From NCBI RefSeq assembly GCF_024505145.1, contig NZ_JANIAA010000016.1:119892-183891 (forward strand): a stretch of 64,000 bases of DNA. The letters run 5' to 3'. The notes beneath the pieces were generated by a model. The model saw only the letters and a list, made by a program, of their open reading frames with translations, did not search any database and had not been told where the DNA came from. Below, in pieces: positions 7,926 through 15,974 of this stretch. Within the stretch, counting starts at the first letter, position 1. Each line of letters opens with the position of its first letter. The DNA comes from Streptomyces rugosispiralis. Lineage in GTDB: Bacteria; Actinomycetota; Actinomycetes; Streptomycetales; Streptomycetaceae. Made by a program: the position numbers and the translations under genes.

Positions 7926-7985
7926 ACCCCTGACGGGGAGGACGCTTCACTCGGCGGCTTCGGACGCGTCCTTCCCGTCAGGGGT
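7926..7985. terminator. Long hairpin shared by pfkB-type and tetR-type gene ends
   Basis: The 20-base arms 7926-7945 (ACCCCTGACGGGGAGGACGC) and 7966-7985 are complementary with one G/T mismatch and a 20-base loop. The right arm lies inside the 3' coding end of the TetR gene, whose stop codon is at 7947-7949. The genes converge here, so this is a plausible bidirectional terminator, without a U-tract as usual in Streptomyces. A shorter CGCCCGGTG/CACCGGGCG hairpin sits at 7900-7919. Confidence 0.6.
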
Positions 7986-8576
7986 GTGCTCGTATGCGCT
8001 CAGGACGTGGTCGCGCACCGCGGTCAGGACGCGGTCCGACAGATCGTCGCCCGCGCAGGCCCGTGCCAGCACCAACGCCCCGACCATGGTGGACAGTTCG
8101 ACGAGAACGGACTCCTCGTCGGGCGCGGTGTCGCCGGACGTCCTCGCGTTGCGCTGCATGCCGCCGATCAGATTGCGCACACCCTCGATGTACGCCCCCT
8201 TGAGCGGGTCACCGGGCTCCGCGTGCGCGGCGTCCACCGCCAGCGCCGCCGCGGCGCACCCCAGACCGGGGTTGTCGCGGTGCCGGGCGGACAGATAGGC
8301 GGCCAGGAAGGCGGCCCGAGCACCGCTCGTGTCCTCGCCCTCGGGGGGCTCCTCCATGGCGGCGAGGCGTTCGGCGAAGGCGGCCGAGCACGCCTGGGCG
8401 ACCAGGTCGTCCTTCGAGGCGAAGTGGCGGTAGAAGCCGCCGTGGGTCAGACCTGCCGCCGCCATCGCCTGCTCCACGCTCACCTTGTCGGCGCCGTGGG
8501 TGCGCACCAGCTTCGCGGTGGCCGCGATCACCTGCTCGCGGTGGCGCTCGGCCTCGGCTCGGGATGCTCGGGGCAT
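7947..8576 (-). CDS. TetR/AcrR family transcriptional regulator
   Basis: The 209-residue protein has a TetR HTH: REQVIAATAKLVRTHGADKV, EQAMAAAGLTHGGFYRHFAS, then KDDLVAQACSAAFAERLA. The C-terminal ligand domain (GCAAAALAVDAAHAEP) is of the type often called TetR_C or NemR-like. It is divergent from the SDR/tautomerase genes, with a 20-bp palindrome at 8658-8677 between them. It is likely a repressor of the SDR operon, sensing a reactive carbonyl or other electrophile (inference from context). Confidence 0.9.
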   Translation of the reverse strand: MPRASRAEAERHREQVIAATAKLVRTHGADKVSVEQAMAAAGLTHGGFYRHFASKDDLVAQACSAAFAERLAAMEEPPEGEDTSGARAAFLAAYLSARHRDNPGLGCAAAALAVDAAHAEPGDPLKGAYIEGVRNLIGGMQRNARTSGDTAPDEESVLVELSTMVGALVLARACAGDDLSDRVLTAVRDHVLSAYEHTPDGKDASEAAE

Positions 8577-8657
8577 GGTCGGTACTTCCTTCTGCGTGTG
8601 GTGCCGGACGGGGGTACCGGATGCCGGTACCGCGTCGATGATATTTGCGGCCCATTT

Positions 8658-8677
8658 TAGATGATGCTAATAATCTA
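8658..8677. promoter_or_regulatory. Imperfect palindrome between tetR-type gene and SDR operon
   Basis: TAGATGATGCTAATAATCTA is a 20-bp dyad (TAGATnAT, central 4 bases, ATnATCTA). It lies in an AT-rich patch 36 bp before the SDR start codon and 81 bp from the TetR start. Its size and position fit a TetR-family operator that also covers the divergent promoters. Confidence 0.6.
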
Positions 8678-8712
8678 TTTTGGCGATTCGACGTTCGACA
8701 GGGAGGTCCGAC

Positions 8713-9414
8713 ATGGTCGCGATCGATGGTTCCGTGGTGCTGGTGACCGGAGGTCGACGTGGCATCGGCAAGGCGTATGTGGAGGCTCTGCTCCGGCGCG
8801 GAGCGGCGAAGGTCTACGCGACGGCGCGGAAGCCCGGCCCCAGCGAGGACCCGCGGGTGGAGGCCGTGTCCCTCGATGTCAACGACGCGGACGCGGTCGC
8901 CGCTCTCGCCGACCGGGCCACGGACGTGAACATCGTCATCAACAACGCGGGAGTGCTCCTGCCCTCGCCGCTGCTGACCGCGGACATGGCCGATGTGATG
9001 GCCACGTTCGAGACGAACGTCTTCGGGCCCCTCCGGGTGGCCCGCGCGTTCGCCCCGGTCCTCGCCGCGCGGGGTGGCGGCGCGCTGGTCGACATGCACT
9101 CCGTGCTCTCCTGGGGCGCGGGCGCGGCCGCCTACGGCGCCTCGAAGGCCGCCCTGTGGTCGATCACGAACTCCCTCCGCATCGAGCTGGCGGAGCAGGG
9201 GACCCAGGTGGTCGGGGTGCACCTCGGGCTCGCCGACACCGAGATGGTCGCCGGGATACCGAGTCGGAAGATCTCCCCGGCCGAGGTCGTGGAGGCGGTT
9301 CTGGACGGCGTCGAGAGCGGTGGCGACGAGGTGCTCGTGGACGACGTGACCCGGCAGATGAAGGCGGCGCTCGCCGGGCCGGTGGAGGGCCTCACCCTGC
9401 TCCTCGGACGCTGA
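8713..9414 (+). CDS. SDR family oxidoreductase
   Basis: The 233-residue classical SDR has cofactor loop TGGRRGIGKA, the NNAG motif (VINNAGVLLPSP), catalytic Ser in MHSVLSW and YGASKAALW (YxxxK). ATG 8713 follows a strong AGGGAGG site. It heads a same-strand run with a tautomerase-like gene and a DJ-1/PfpI gene, and is divergent from a TetR regulator. NADPH-dependent reduction of a carbonyl compound is likely; the substrate is unknown. A truncated relative survives as a relic at 1157-1497. Confidence 0.9.
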   Translation: MVAIDGSVVLVTGGRRGIGKAYVEALLRRGAAKVYATARKPGPSEDPRVEAVSLDVNDADAVAALADRATDVNIVINNAGVLLPSPLLTADMADVMATFETNVFGPLRVARAFAPVLAARGGGALVDMHSVLSWGAGAAAYGASKAALWSITNSLRIELAEQGTQVVGVHLGLADTEMVAGIPSRKISPAEVVEAVLDGVESGGDEVLVDDVTRQMKAALAGPVEGLTLLLGR

Positions 9415-9478
9415 CCGCCCGCCGCGAACGACCGCTCGTCACCACCGTTCGGCTTCACCCGTCCTGAAGGAGAGAGCA

Positions 9479-9901
9479 ATGCCCCTGTGGCACGTCCACC
9501 ATCCGGTCGACGCCTACTCCGCGGAGCAGAAGCGGCAGTTCGCCGCGGACGTCACGGCGTACTACACCCGGGTCGGTCTGCCGAAGTTCTACGTCGTCAC
9601 CCTCTTCCACGAGGTCCCCGAGTCCTCGTTCCTGGTCGGCGGGGAGCCGGCGGACAACACCGTCCGGGTCGTGGTCGAGCACATCGCCCGCCACCTGACG
9701 GACCCCGAGGTGAGGAAGAAGAGCGCCGAGGGGCTCGACCGCCTGCTGGCCCCGCACACCCGGGACCGCGGGCTGCACTGCGAGTTCCACGTCGACGAGA
9801 CGCCCCGGGATCTCTGGATGATCGACGGGATGTGGCCCCCTCCCGCGCGCAGCGAGGCCGAACAGCTCTGGGCGCGGGAGAACCGTCCGGTCGCGTACTG
9901 A
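9479..9901 (+). CDS. Tautomerase family protein (cis-CaaD-like)
   Basis: The 140-residue protein starts MPLWHVHHPVDAY. After Met removal the N-terminal Pro is the catalytic base of the tautomerase superfamily. The length, the RVVVEHIA strand in the middle and the ending WMIDGMWPPPA fit the cis-3-chloroacrylic-acid-dehalogenase-like branch (Tautomerase_3) rather than short 4-oxalocrotonate tautomerases. ATG 9479 follows GAAGGAGAG. Its pairing with an SDR suggests isomerisation or hydration of an unsaturated carbonyl; the substrate is unknown. Confidence 0.8.
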   Translation: MPLWHVHHPVDAYSAEQKRQFAADVTAYYTRVGLPKFYVVTLFHEVPESSFLVGGEPADNTVRVVVEHIARHLTDPEVRKKSAEGLDRLLAPHTRDRGLHCEFHVDETPRDLWMIDGMWPPPARSEAEQLWARENRPVAY

Positions 9902-9923
9902 CGGGCGGCCACTTCGCCGTCGC

Positions 9924-9955
9924 GCGAGGCCGCCGACGTCGGTCGGCGGCCTCGC
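9924..9955. terminator. Hairpin after tautomerase gene
   Basis: GCGAGGCCGCCGAC (9924-9937) pairs perfectly with GTCGGCGGCCTCGC (9942-9955) around a GTCG loop. The 14-bp stem sits 22 bp after the tautomerase stop and before the DJ-1 gene, so the latter may have its own promoter or depend on read-through. Confidence 0.6.
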
Positions 9956-9992
9956 CCCGGTGAAACCCGTGGCCGGGCGGGGGAGGGTCTGA

Positions 9993-10607
9993 TTGGATCG
10001 CGGCATGGCCCAGGAAGACACGCGGAAGATCGGGATCCTGCTGTTCCCGGACGTGGAAGAACTCGACGCCATCGGTCCGTGGGAGGTGCTGTCCTACTGG
10101 ACCCGCAATTTCGCGGAGGACGGGTGGCAGGTGTTCTGCTTCTCCGCCGATGGAAACCCCGTGACCTGCGCGAAGGGGCTCACCGTCCAGGCCCATCACG
10201 CGATGGCCGACCTGCCCGCACTGGATGTGCTGCTGCACCCGGGCGGCCAGGGGACCCGGCCCCAGCTCGTGGACGACCGGCACCTGGAGTGGGTCCGGGC
10301 CCAGCGGCGATCCGTTCCCCTGATGACGAGCGTGTGCACGGGCTCACTGGTCTACGCGGCGGCCGGGCTGCTGGCCGGGCGGCCCGCGACCACGCACTGG
10401 GCGTCGCTGGACCGGCTCGCCGAGCTCGACCCGACGGTCGACGTACGGCCCGATGAGCGATTCGTCGACGACGGTGACCTGATCACCTCCGCGGGGGTCT
10501 CGGCCGGTATCGACATGGCCCTCCACCTGGTCGCCAGGCTGGCCTCGCCGGAGCGCGCACGTCAGGTGCGGCGTGGCATCCAGTACGACCCGCGGCCACC
10601 GGTGTGA
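9993..10607 (+). CDS. DJ-1/PfpI (isonitrile hydratase-like) family protein
   Basis: The alpha/beta protein of about 200 residues has IGILLFPDVEELDAIGPWEV, an LLHPGGQGTR turn and the nucleophile elbow MTSVCTGSLVYAAAGLL with the conserved Cys, followed by the TTHW signature. This matches the GATase1-like DJ-1/PfpI branch that includes isonitrile hydratase and the sensor domain of some AraC regulators; no HTH is present here. GGGAGGG (9981-9987) is well spaced for the TTG at 9993 and too far from the ATG at 10005, so the TTG start is preferred; the difference is four residues. Confidence 0.85.
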   Translation: MDRGMAQEDTRKIGILLFPDVEELDAIGPWEVLSYWTRNFAEDGWQVFCFSADGNPVTCAKGLTVQAHHAMADLPALDVLLHPGGQGTRPQLVDDRHLEWVRAQRRSVPLMTSVCTGSLVYAAAGLLAGRPATTHWASLDRLAELDPTVDVRPDERFVDDGDLITSAGVSAGIDMALHLVARLASPERARQVRRGIQYDPRPPV

Positions 10608-10630
10608 GCTCAGCCGGGGCTGGACCGGCC

Positions 10631-11194
10631 TCAGCCGGGGCTGGAGCGGCCGTGCCGCCAGTAGCCGAAGAACGCGATGTCCGGCTTCGGCACACCGCGG
10701 TCGCGCACCAGATGGCGGCGCAGCCCGGTGGCCAGTCGGGCCTCCCCGGCGACCCAGGTGTAGAACCGGCCCGGCCGCAGGGACGACGTCCGGACCGCGT
10801 CGAGGGCCGGTCCGCCGGGCAGGGTGTCCGCACCCTCCCGGGCCAGCCACCGCACCCGTACGCCCTCGGGCGCGGTGATGTCCGTGCGGATGTCGGCGGT
10901 CCCGGGCACCTCCAGGAAGACCTCCGCCACCAGCGACGCGGGGGAGTCCTCGATAGCTCATGCCCATGTCGAAGATGCCCGCCGGTCTCCGGAGAGCTTC
11001 GGCATCCTCAGCCCGTCCTGCCCTTCGCGGGGGAAGAACAGCCGCACCAGCTGGTCGAAGCCCATGGGCTTCAGACGCTCCAGTTCGGGTCCGCCGAGTG
11101 TGATGGTCGAGAAGGCGGGGGTCAGCGATGTGTTCCGGCGCACCTCCAGTGTGATCATTTGCCGTGATTCGGGCGTGCGTGTCCTGGGCAACAT
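10631..11194 (-). pseudogene. Siderophore-interacting protein (SIP/ViuB family) with central deletion
   Basis: From ATG 11194 the protein reads MLPRTRTPESRQMITLEVRR, then the FAD-domain start (FDQLVRLFFPREGQ) and a stop at 10958. The family continues to a YTVR flavin motif that is absent. A second frame, 10930-10631, supplies the family C-terminus (LVAEVFLEVPGTADIR, FYTWVAGEARLATGLRRHLV, IAFFGYWRHG). About 90-100 central residues covering the rest of the flavin domain and the start of the NADPH domain are missing, with a frame change. Not expected to be functional. Confidence 0.8.
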
Positions 11195-11234
11195 GTCGTT
11201 CCTCGCGTTGAGTTGGGGATCGCTCGCCGCCTGG

Positions 11235-12143
11235 TCAGAGGTCCACGACGAGCCGCGGGGACAGGGCGCGGGACACACAGGCGTACATCCGGCCCGCGGG
11301 GGCGCCGATGTCGTCCCGGTGCTCGGGGTCACCGTCGAGCACGGCCACTTCGCAGCTGCCGCAGACACCTTCGCGGCAGCCGGACGCCACGGGGAATCCG
11401 GCGTGGTTCAGGGCGTCCAGCAGCGACTCGTCGTCGGGCACCCGGACCGTCCGCCCCGACCGGGCGCACACCGCCTCGAACGCCGTGTTGGGCGCGAACG
11501 ACCTGGGCGCCGGGCGGAACCGCTCCGCGTGCAGCCGCCCCGAGGGGAACGCGGCCTCCGCCGCGGCGAGCATCGGTCCCGGACCGCAGGCGTAGACCAC
11601 GGCACCGGGGCTCAGCGCGGAGGCCAGGGCCGCGAAGTCCGGCCTGCCCTGCTGTCGCGTGGCGACGATCCGCACCCGATCGCCGTAGGAGGAGCGCAGG
11701 TCGTCGACGAAGGGCATGGATTCCACCGACTGCCCCAGGTACACGAGCGACGCCGGGACGTCCGACGCGGCCGCCGCCCGCAGCATCGGCAGGATCGGGG
11801 TGATGCCGATCCCGCCGGCGAGGAAGAGATACTCCGGCGCGGGGCGCAGCGGAAAGTGGTTCCGCGGCAGCGACACCTCGAGGGCGCGGCCCTGGCGCAG
11901 GAACCGGTGGATGTACTCCGAACCGCCCCGGCTGAGGCGGTCGTGCCGTACCGCGACGCGATAGGACTCCCGGTCCGCCGGGTCTCCGCACAGCGAGTAC
12001 TGCCGGGTCAGCCAGTTCGGCAGCGCCAGGTCGACATGGGCGCCCGGCTCCCAGGGCGCCAGCGGGCCGGTGGCGCCCCGCAGAACGAGGGAGACGACGT
12101 CTTCGGCGATCCGCTCGATGTGGTCGACGACGGTCTGTTGCAT
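11235..12143 (-). CDS. Phthalate/vanillate-type oxygenase reductase (FMN/FAD, NAD, 2Fe-2S)
   Basis: The 302-residue protein follows the order of phthalate-dioxygenase-reductase proteins: flavin domain with the RQYSL motif near 47, NAD-binding GGIGITPILPMLRA near 108, and a C-terminal plant-type ferredoxin with CREGVCGSCEVAVLDG plus a later Cys (YACVSRA). ATG 12143 is preceded by AAGGTGA. It is 23 bp downstream of the PPOX-type flavoprotein, so the two are cotranscribed. No Rieske or other terminal oxygenase partner lies beside it; the Rieske gene at 27.5 kb has its own ferredoxin system. Confidence 0.88.
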   Translation of the reverse strand: MQQTVVDHIERIAEDVVSLVLRGATGPLAPWEPGAHVDLALPNWLTRQYSLCGDPADRESYRVAVRHDRLSRGGSEYIHRFLRQGRALEVSLPRNHFPLRPAPEYLFLAGGIGITPILPMLRAAAASDVPASLVYLGQSVESMPFVDDLRSSYGDRVRIVATRQQGRPDFAALASALSPGAVVYACGPGPMLAAAEAAFPSGRLHAERFRPAPRSFAPNTAFEAVCARSGRTVRVPDDESLLDALNHAGFPVASGCREGVCGSCEVAVLDGDPEHRDDIGAPAGRMYACVSRALSPRLVVDL

Positions 12144-12166
12144 CGTTGATTCACCTTGTGCCGTGG

Positions 12167-12796
12167 TCAGTAGAGTTTCCGGTAGCCCTCTTCGAGGACG
12201 TGGGTGAGCGCCATCGGGTCGATGTCCATCCCGAATTGGGCGGCGGCGATCTCGCCCACCGACGGGATCTCGTCGGCGAGGGCCTGGCTCGCGGGATCCC
12301 ACAGCCGGGAGCGGATGAGCGCGCGACCACAGTGGAAGTACGCCTCCGCCACCTCGACGACGATCGCCAGCACCGGGTCCTTGGCCTCGGTCCGCATCCG
12401 GGCGAGCACATCGGGGTCGTCGGTGGGGTAGGCGCGGCCGTTGACCCGCAGGGTCTCCCGCAGCCCGGGGATGAGGAAGAGCAGCCCGACCCCGTCGTTC
12501 TCGGCGAGGTTGCGGAAGGAGTCGGCGATCTTGTTGCCGGGGCGGTCGGGAATCGCGAGCGTGTGGTCGTCGAGGACCTTCACGAACCCCGGGTAGTCGC
12601 CACGGGGGGAGCAGTCGGCGCGCCCCTCCGCGTCCGCCGTGGCCATGGACAGGAAGGGGGAGTGCGCGATGAAGAGGCGGAAGTATTCGTCGATATGGTC
12701 CTGGACCTTGGCCTTGACCATGTCTTCGGGCTCCCCGAGCAGGGCGTGGACCTCGGCCGGCGACAACCGCCGGGGGCGGGTGCTGGTCTGCGTCAT
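12167..12796 (-). CDS. PPOX-class (pyridoxamine 5'-phosphate oxidase-like) FMN-dependent protein
   Basis: The 209-residue split-barrel flavoprotein has FLSMATADAEGRADCSPRGD, then VLDDHTLAIPDRPGNKIADS and VGLLFLIPGLRETLRVNGRA. This is the pattern of the MSMEG_1061-like PPOX subfamily rather than true PNPOx. FMN or F420 binding is typical of the fold. It is cotranscribed with the 2Fe-2S reductase downstream and divergent from a TetR regulator that probably controls both. Confidence 0.85.
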   Translation of the reverse strand: MTQTSTRPRRLSPAEVHALLGEPEDMVKAKVQDHIDEYFRLFIAHSPFLSMATADAEGRADCSPRGDYPGFVKVLDDHTLAIPDRPGNKIADSFRNLAENDGVGLLFLIPGLRETLRVNGRAYPTDDPDVLARMRTEAKDPVLAIVVEVAEAYFHCGRALIRSRLWDPASQALADEIPSVGEIAAAQFGMDIDPMALTHVLEEGYRKLY

Positions 12797-12910
12797 GAGG
12801 ACTCCTTCCGGGAGGGGCGGAGCGGAGGGCGCGGGGCCCGTGCCGGTCGCCTCCCGAACCCCTGCCGACGACGGTGGCTCACCGCTCCGCCGCAGTTCAT
12901 GGCACTATTG

Positions 12911-12924
12911 TGAGCAATTACTCA
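12911..12924. promoter_or_regulatory. Palindrome between PPOX and tetR-type genes
   Basis: TGAGCAATTACTCA is a 14-bp dyad with one mismatched pair. It lies in an AT-rich island between the divergent starts at 12796 and 12968, a natural operator for the adjacent TetR protein. Confidence 0.5.
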
Positions 12925-12967
12925 GGTCTCGCGCCACTCGCTTTCGAGGCGCTGCGCAGGAGGTGTC

Positions 12968-13672
12968 ATGACGACCGGCCGTCGCGGACTTCAGCCACGT
13001 AAACAGCCACGCCAGGCCCGCGCCGAGCTCACCCGGCAGCGCATCCTCACCGCCGCTGCTCACGTTTTCGCCGAGTACGGGTACGCCGCCGGGACCACCA
13101 ATCGCATCGCCGAGCGGGCGCGGATCTCGATCGGCTCGCTGTACCAGTACTACCCGAACAAGGACGCGATCCTGGCCGAGCTGCTGACCCGTCACCTCGA
13201 CGCGGGGGGCGACGCCATCAGGAGCCGCCAGGACGAGGAGCAGCCCGACTCCTTTGAAGGGATCATCCGCGGTTTCGTGCGCGCCGTGATCGAGAATCAC
13301 CTCGACGACCCGCAGTTGCTCCGCGTCATGATGGAACACGGGCCGCGGTCTCCCGAGTTGCTCGAGAAGGTCACCCGGCACGAGCGGGAACGGGTCGCCT
13401 ACACCCAGGAGTTGCTCGAGCGCCATCCCGAGGTCCGGGTCGAGGACACCCATGTCGCCGCCCGGCTCGTCGTCTCCACGGTCGAGCTCGTCGTCCACCA
13501 GCTCATCGCGGCGCCCGGCTCCATCGACACCACCCGGCTGGAGAACGAACTCGTCGCGATGCTCACCCGCTATGTCACGGCCGTGCCGGGCGGGGCCGGC
13601 GGGGCCGGCGGGGCTGAGCGGCCGCGGGACGAGGGACGGGCACCCGGTGGCCCGGGTGCCCGTCCCTCGTGA
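12968..13672 (+). CDS. TetR/AcrR family transcriptional regulator
   Basis: The 234-residue protein has a basic N-terminal arm and a TetR HTH: RILTAAAHVFAEYGYAAGTT, IAERARISIGSLYQYYPNKD. The C-terminal domain of about 140 residues has the TetR_C family look (GPRSPELLEKVTRHERERVA). The last 25 residues are Gly/Pro/Arg-rich and are encoded by the arms of a strong hairpin, so they are probably not functional. It is divergent from the PPOX/reductase pair with a 14-bp dyad between them. Confidence 0.9.
   Translation: MTTGRRGLQPRKQPRQARAELTRQRILTAAAHVFAEYGYAAGTTNRIAERARISIGSLYQYYPNKDAILAELLTRHLDAGGDAIRSRQDEEQPDSFEGIIRGFVRAVIENHLDDPQLLRVMMEHGPRSPELLEKVTRHERERVAYTQELLERHPEVRVEDTHVAARLVVSTVELVVHQLIAAPGSIDTTRLENELVAMLTRYVTAVPGGAGGAGGAERPRDEGRAPGGPGARPS
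13629..13670. terminator. Strong bidirectional hairpin between tetR-type gene and asnB
   Basis: An 18-bp perfect stem (13629-13646 with 13653-13670; arm ACGAGGGACGGGCACCCG) closes a 6-base loop. It overlaps the last codons of the TetR gene and lies 25 bp from the asnB stop on the other strand. There is no U-tract. Confidence 0.8.
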
Positions 13673-13694
13673 TGTCTTACGCCCGCGGCGGGCG

Positions 13695-15527
13695 TCAGTC
13701 GATCGTGATGACGGGCTTGCGCAGGTCGAACCAGGTCGCCAGGTCGAGGGCGCGTTCGATGGTGGCGCGCTGCTGATTGGTGATGGCCTCCGCCGGTGCG
13801 GCGAGCGCCTCCTTCAGCGTCTCGACCCGGCACAGCTCCATGGCCTGGTGTCCCGAGGTGATGAGATCGCCCGCCTGCCGCTTGATGGCGGCGAGATAGG
13901 CGGGGTCGAAGCTGCCCGGGTAACCGCTCTTCTTGCGGTTGGCCACGGACTCGGGCAGCACATCGCGGGTGGCCTCGCGCAGGATGCTCTTCTCCCGCCC
14001 GTCGAACGTCTTCAGCGACCAGGGGGTGTTGAAGACATAGGAGACCAGGCGGTGGTCGCAGAACGGCACCCTGACCTCCAGACCGACGGCCATGCTCATC
14101 CGGTCCTTGCGGTCGAGCAGCGTGTTGACCATGCGGGTGAGATGCAGATAGCACACCTGCCGCATGCGCTTCTCCAGGCCGGTCTCACCGTCCTTGAGCG
14201 GCACTTCGTCCAGGGCCGAGAGGTAGTGGTCGTGGAGGTAGGTGTCCAGGTCGAGCTTCTCGGTGAGGTCCTGGGACAGCAGGCTCTTGGTGTCGCCGAG
14301 CGTCAGTCCTCCGGCGAGCCACGGGAAGGTGTCGGCCTCGCGCCGCTCGTCATGGAACCACGGGTAGCCGCCGAAGACCTCATCGGCCGACTCGCCCGAC
14401 AGGGCCACGGTCGACTGTTCGCGAACGGCTTTGAACAGCAGGTAGAGCGAGTTGTCCCGGTCGCCGAGCCCGGTGGGCAGATCCCTCGCCGCGATGGCCG
14501 CCCGCCTGACGGCCGGGTCGGACAGGGCGGAGCCGTCGAGCACGATGTCCCGGTGGTCGCTCTTCACATGCTCGGCCACGGCGTGCACATACGGGGTGTC
14601 GACGCTGGGCACCACGTCGATCGCGCGGAAGTTCTCCGCCTGCCCGGGGAAGTCCACGGCGAAGCTGCGGACGGTCTCGCCGTGCTCGCCGAGCTTGCGG
14701 GCGGCGAGCGAGGTCATCGCCGAGGAGTCGAGTCCTCCGGAGAGCAAGGTGCAGCGGGGCACGTCGGCGACGAGCTGCCGGGCGATGATGTCCTCCAGCA
14801 GCTCCCGCACATGGGCGACGGTCGCCTCCTGGTCATCGGTGTGCTCGGAGACCTCCAGACGCCAGTACGCCTGCTCGCGGAGCCCATTGCGGTCCACGAC
14901 GGCGATATGACCGGGACGCAGCTCCTTCATGCCCTTCCAGATCGCATGGCCCGGTGTCTTGGCGAAGGCGAAGATCTCCCGCAGCCCGTCGAGGCCGACC
15001 TCGGGGGCGGCGAGCGGGTTGGCGAGGATGGCCTTGGGCTCGGATCCGAAGAGGACGCCGTCGTCGGTCTCGTAGTAGTAGAACGGCTTGATGCCCATCC
15101 GGTCCCGGATCATCACCAGCTTCTCGGTGCGGGAGTCCCAGATGGCGAAGGCGTACATCCCGTTCAGCTTCTCGGTGAGGGATTCGCCCCACTCCACATA
15201 GCCGCGCAGAACGACCTCGGTGTCGGAGTCGGTGGTGAAGCTGTGGCCCCTGCGGCGCAGTTCGTCGCGCAGCTCGGTGAAGTTGTACGCCTCACCGGAG
15301 TAGACCATGCTCACGGGGCCGTCGGCCGTGTCGACGGCCATGGGCTGCGCCCCGCCGGGCAGGTCGATGACGGCCAGCCTGCGGTGCCCGAGCGCCGCCC
15401 TGCCGGTCACCCACGCTCCGGCCGCGTCCGGGCCCCGGCAGGCCATTGTCTCCGTCATGGTGTCGAGAACCTGGCGGTGGGAGGTCAGATCGCGGCGGTA
15501 GGAGACCCAACCGGTGATGCCGCACAC
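13695..15527 (-). CDS. asnB: Asparagine synthase (glutamine-hydrolysing)
   Basis: The 610-residue class II amidotransferase converts aspartate to asparagine using glutamine and ATP. The glutaminase domain needs Cys2 as its free N-terminal nucleophile, which fixes the start at GTG 15527 (MCGITGW). AAAGGGA is suitably spaced for it, and the in-frame ATGs upstream would bury the Cys. RGPDAAG, the PP-loop LLSGGLDSSAM near 260 and SGESADEVFGGYPWFH near 350 are present. It is monocistronic and divergent from gap. Paralogues occur in peptide antibiotic clusters, but nothing adjacent suggests that here. Confidence 0.95.
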   Translation of the reverse strand: MCGITGWVSYRRDLTSHRQVLDTMTETMACRGPDAAGAWVTGRAALGHRRLAVIDLPGGAQPMAVDTADGPVSMVYSGEAYNFTELRDELRRRGHSFTTDSDTEVVLRGYVEWGESLTEKLNGMYAFAIWDSRTEKLVMIRDRMGIKPFYYYETDDGVLFGSEPKAILANPLAAPEVGLDGLREIFAFAKTPGHAIWKGMKELRPGHIAVVDRNGLREQAYWRLEVSEHTDDQEATVAHVRELLEDIIARQLVADVPRCTLLSGGLDSSAMTSLAARKLGEHGETVRSFAVDFPGQAENFRAIDVVPSVDTPYVHAVAEHVKSDHRDIVLDGSALSDPAVRRAAIAARDLPTGLGDRDNSLYLLFKAVREQSTVALSGESADEVFGGYPWFHDERREADTFPWLAGGLTLGDTKSLLSQDLTEKLDLDTYLHDHYLSALDEVPLKDGETGLEKRMRQVCYLHLTRMVNTLLDRKDRMSMAVGLEVRVPFCDHRLVSYVFNTPWSLKTFDGREKSILREATRDVLPESVANRKKSGYPGSFDPAYLAAIKRQAGDLITSGHQAMELCRVETLKEALAAPAEAITNQQRATIERALDLATWFDLRKPVITID

Positions 15528-15974
15528 AGTGATCATCCCTTTCACTCAGGGTGAGATGGTTGCCTGTGAGAACCATCTACCTCTCCGGAGGGGGATCGCT
15601 ACCGGGCGCTGATCTTTCGGGGGGTGGTATTTCTCACTGGTAAATTCCTGTTAATGGTAAGTTTCGGCATGCGCGCTGTCCGAAAAACGACGCCCACTAA
15701 GTCGCTATTTTACGGCTGATATCCACGTCGTAATTCATCAAGGAATGACCAGCCGTATACGAAAGAGAAGGCCCGGCCGCGTGGCGGCCTCGGTGCTCCG
15801 TGATGGGCCGCGGCGCGATGGGCGGTGGCGGGGGCCCTCGGGCTCGCGTGTCGTTCGCCATATGCGTGGGGGTAGGGCCGAGAGTCCGCGTGGGATGGCT
15901 GGTTGGGGGTGCCGACGAGCGCCATGACCTGGGGAGCTACCATATGAGCGCCACCTAGCTCGAAAGATAAACTT
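15528..15974. promoter_or_regulatory. Divergent asnB / gap intergenic region
   Basis: These 447 bp separate two divergent genes and must hold both promoters. The asnB side is AT-rich for this genome (TAAATTCCTGTTAATGG near 15640-15660 and TCGCTATTTTACGGC near 15705). On the gap side GAGCTA (15934-15939) and TAGCTC (15956-15961) form a small dyad 14 bp before the GTG. No coding relic was recognised. Confidence 0.5.

Noticed and set aside
13695..15545. asnB starting at an upstream in-frame ATG
   Set aside because: Any start before GTG 15527 would place residues ahead of the catalytic Cys that must be N-terminal.
13452..15554. 700-codon plus-strand frame covering the asnB region
   Set aside because: asnB on the minus strand has all catalytic motifs; the plus-strand frame starts inside the TetR gene and has no family signature.
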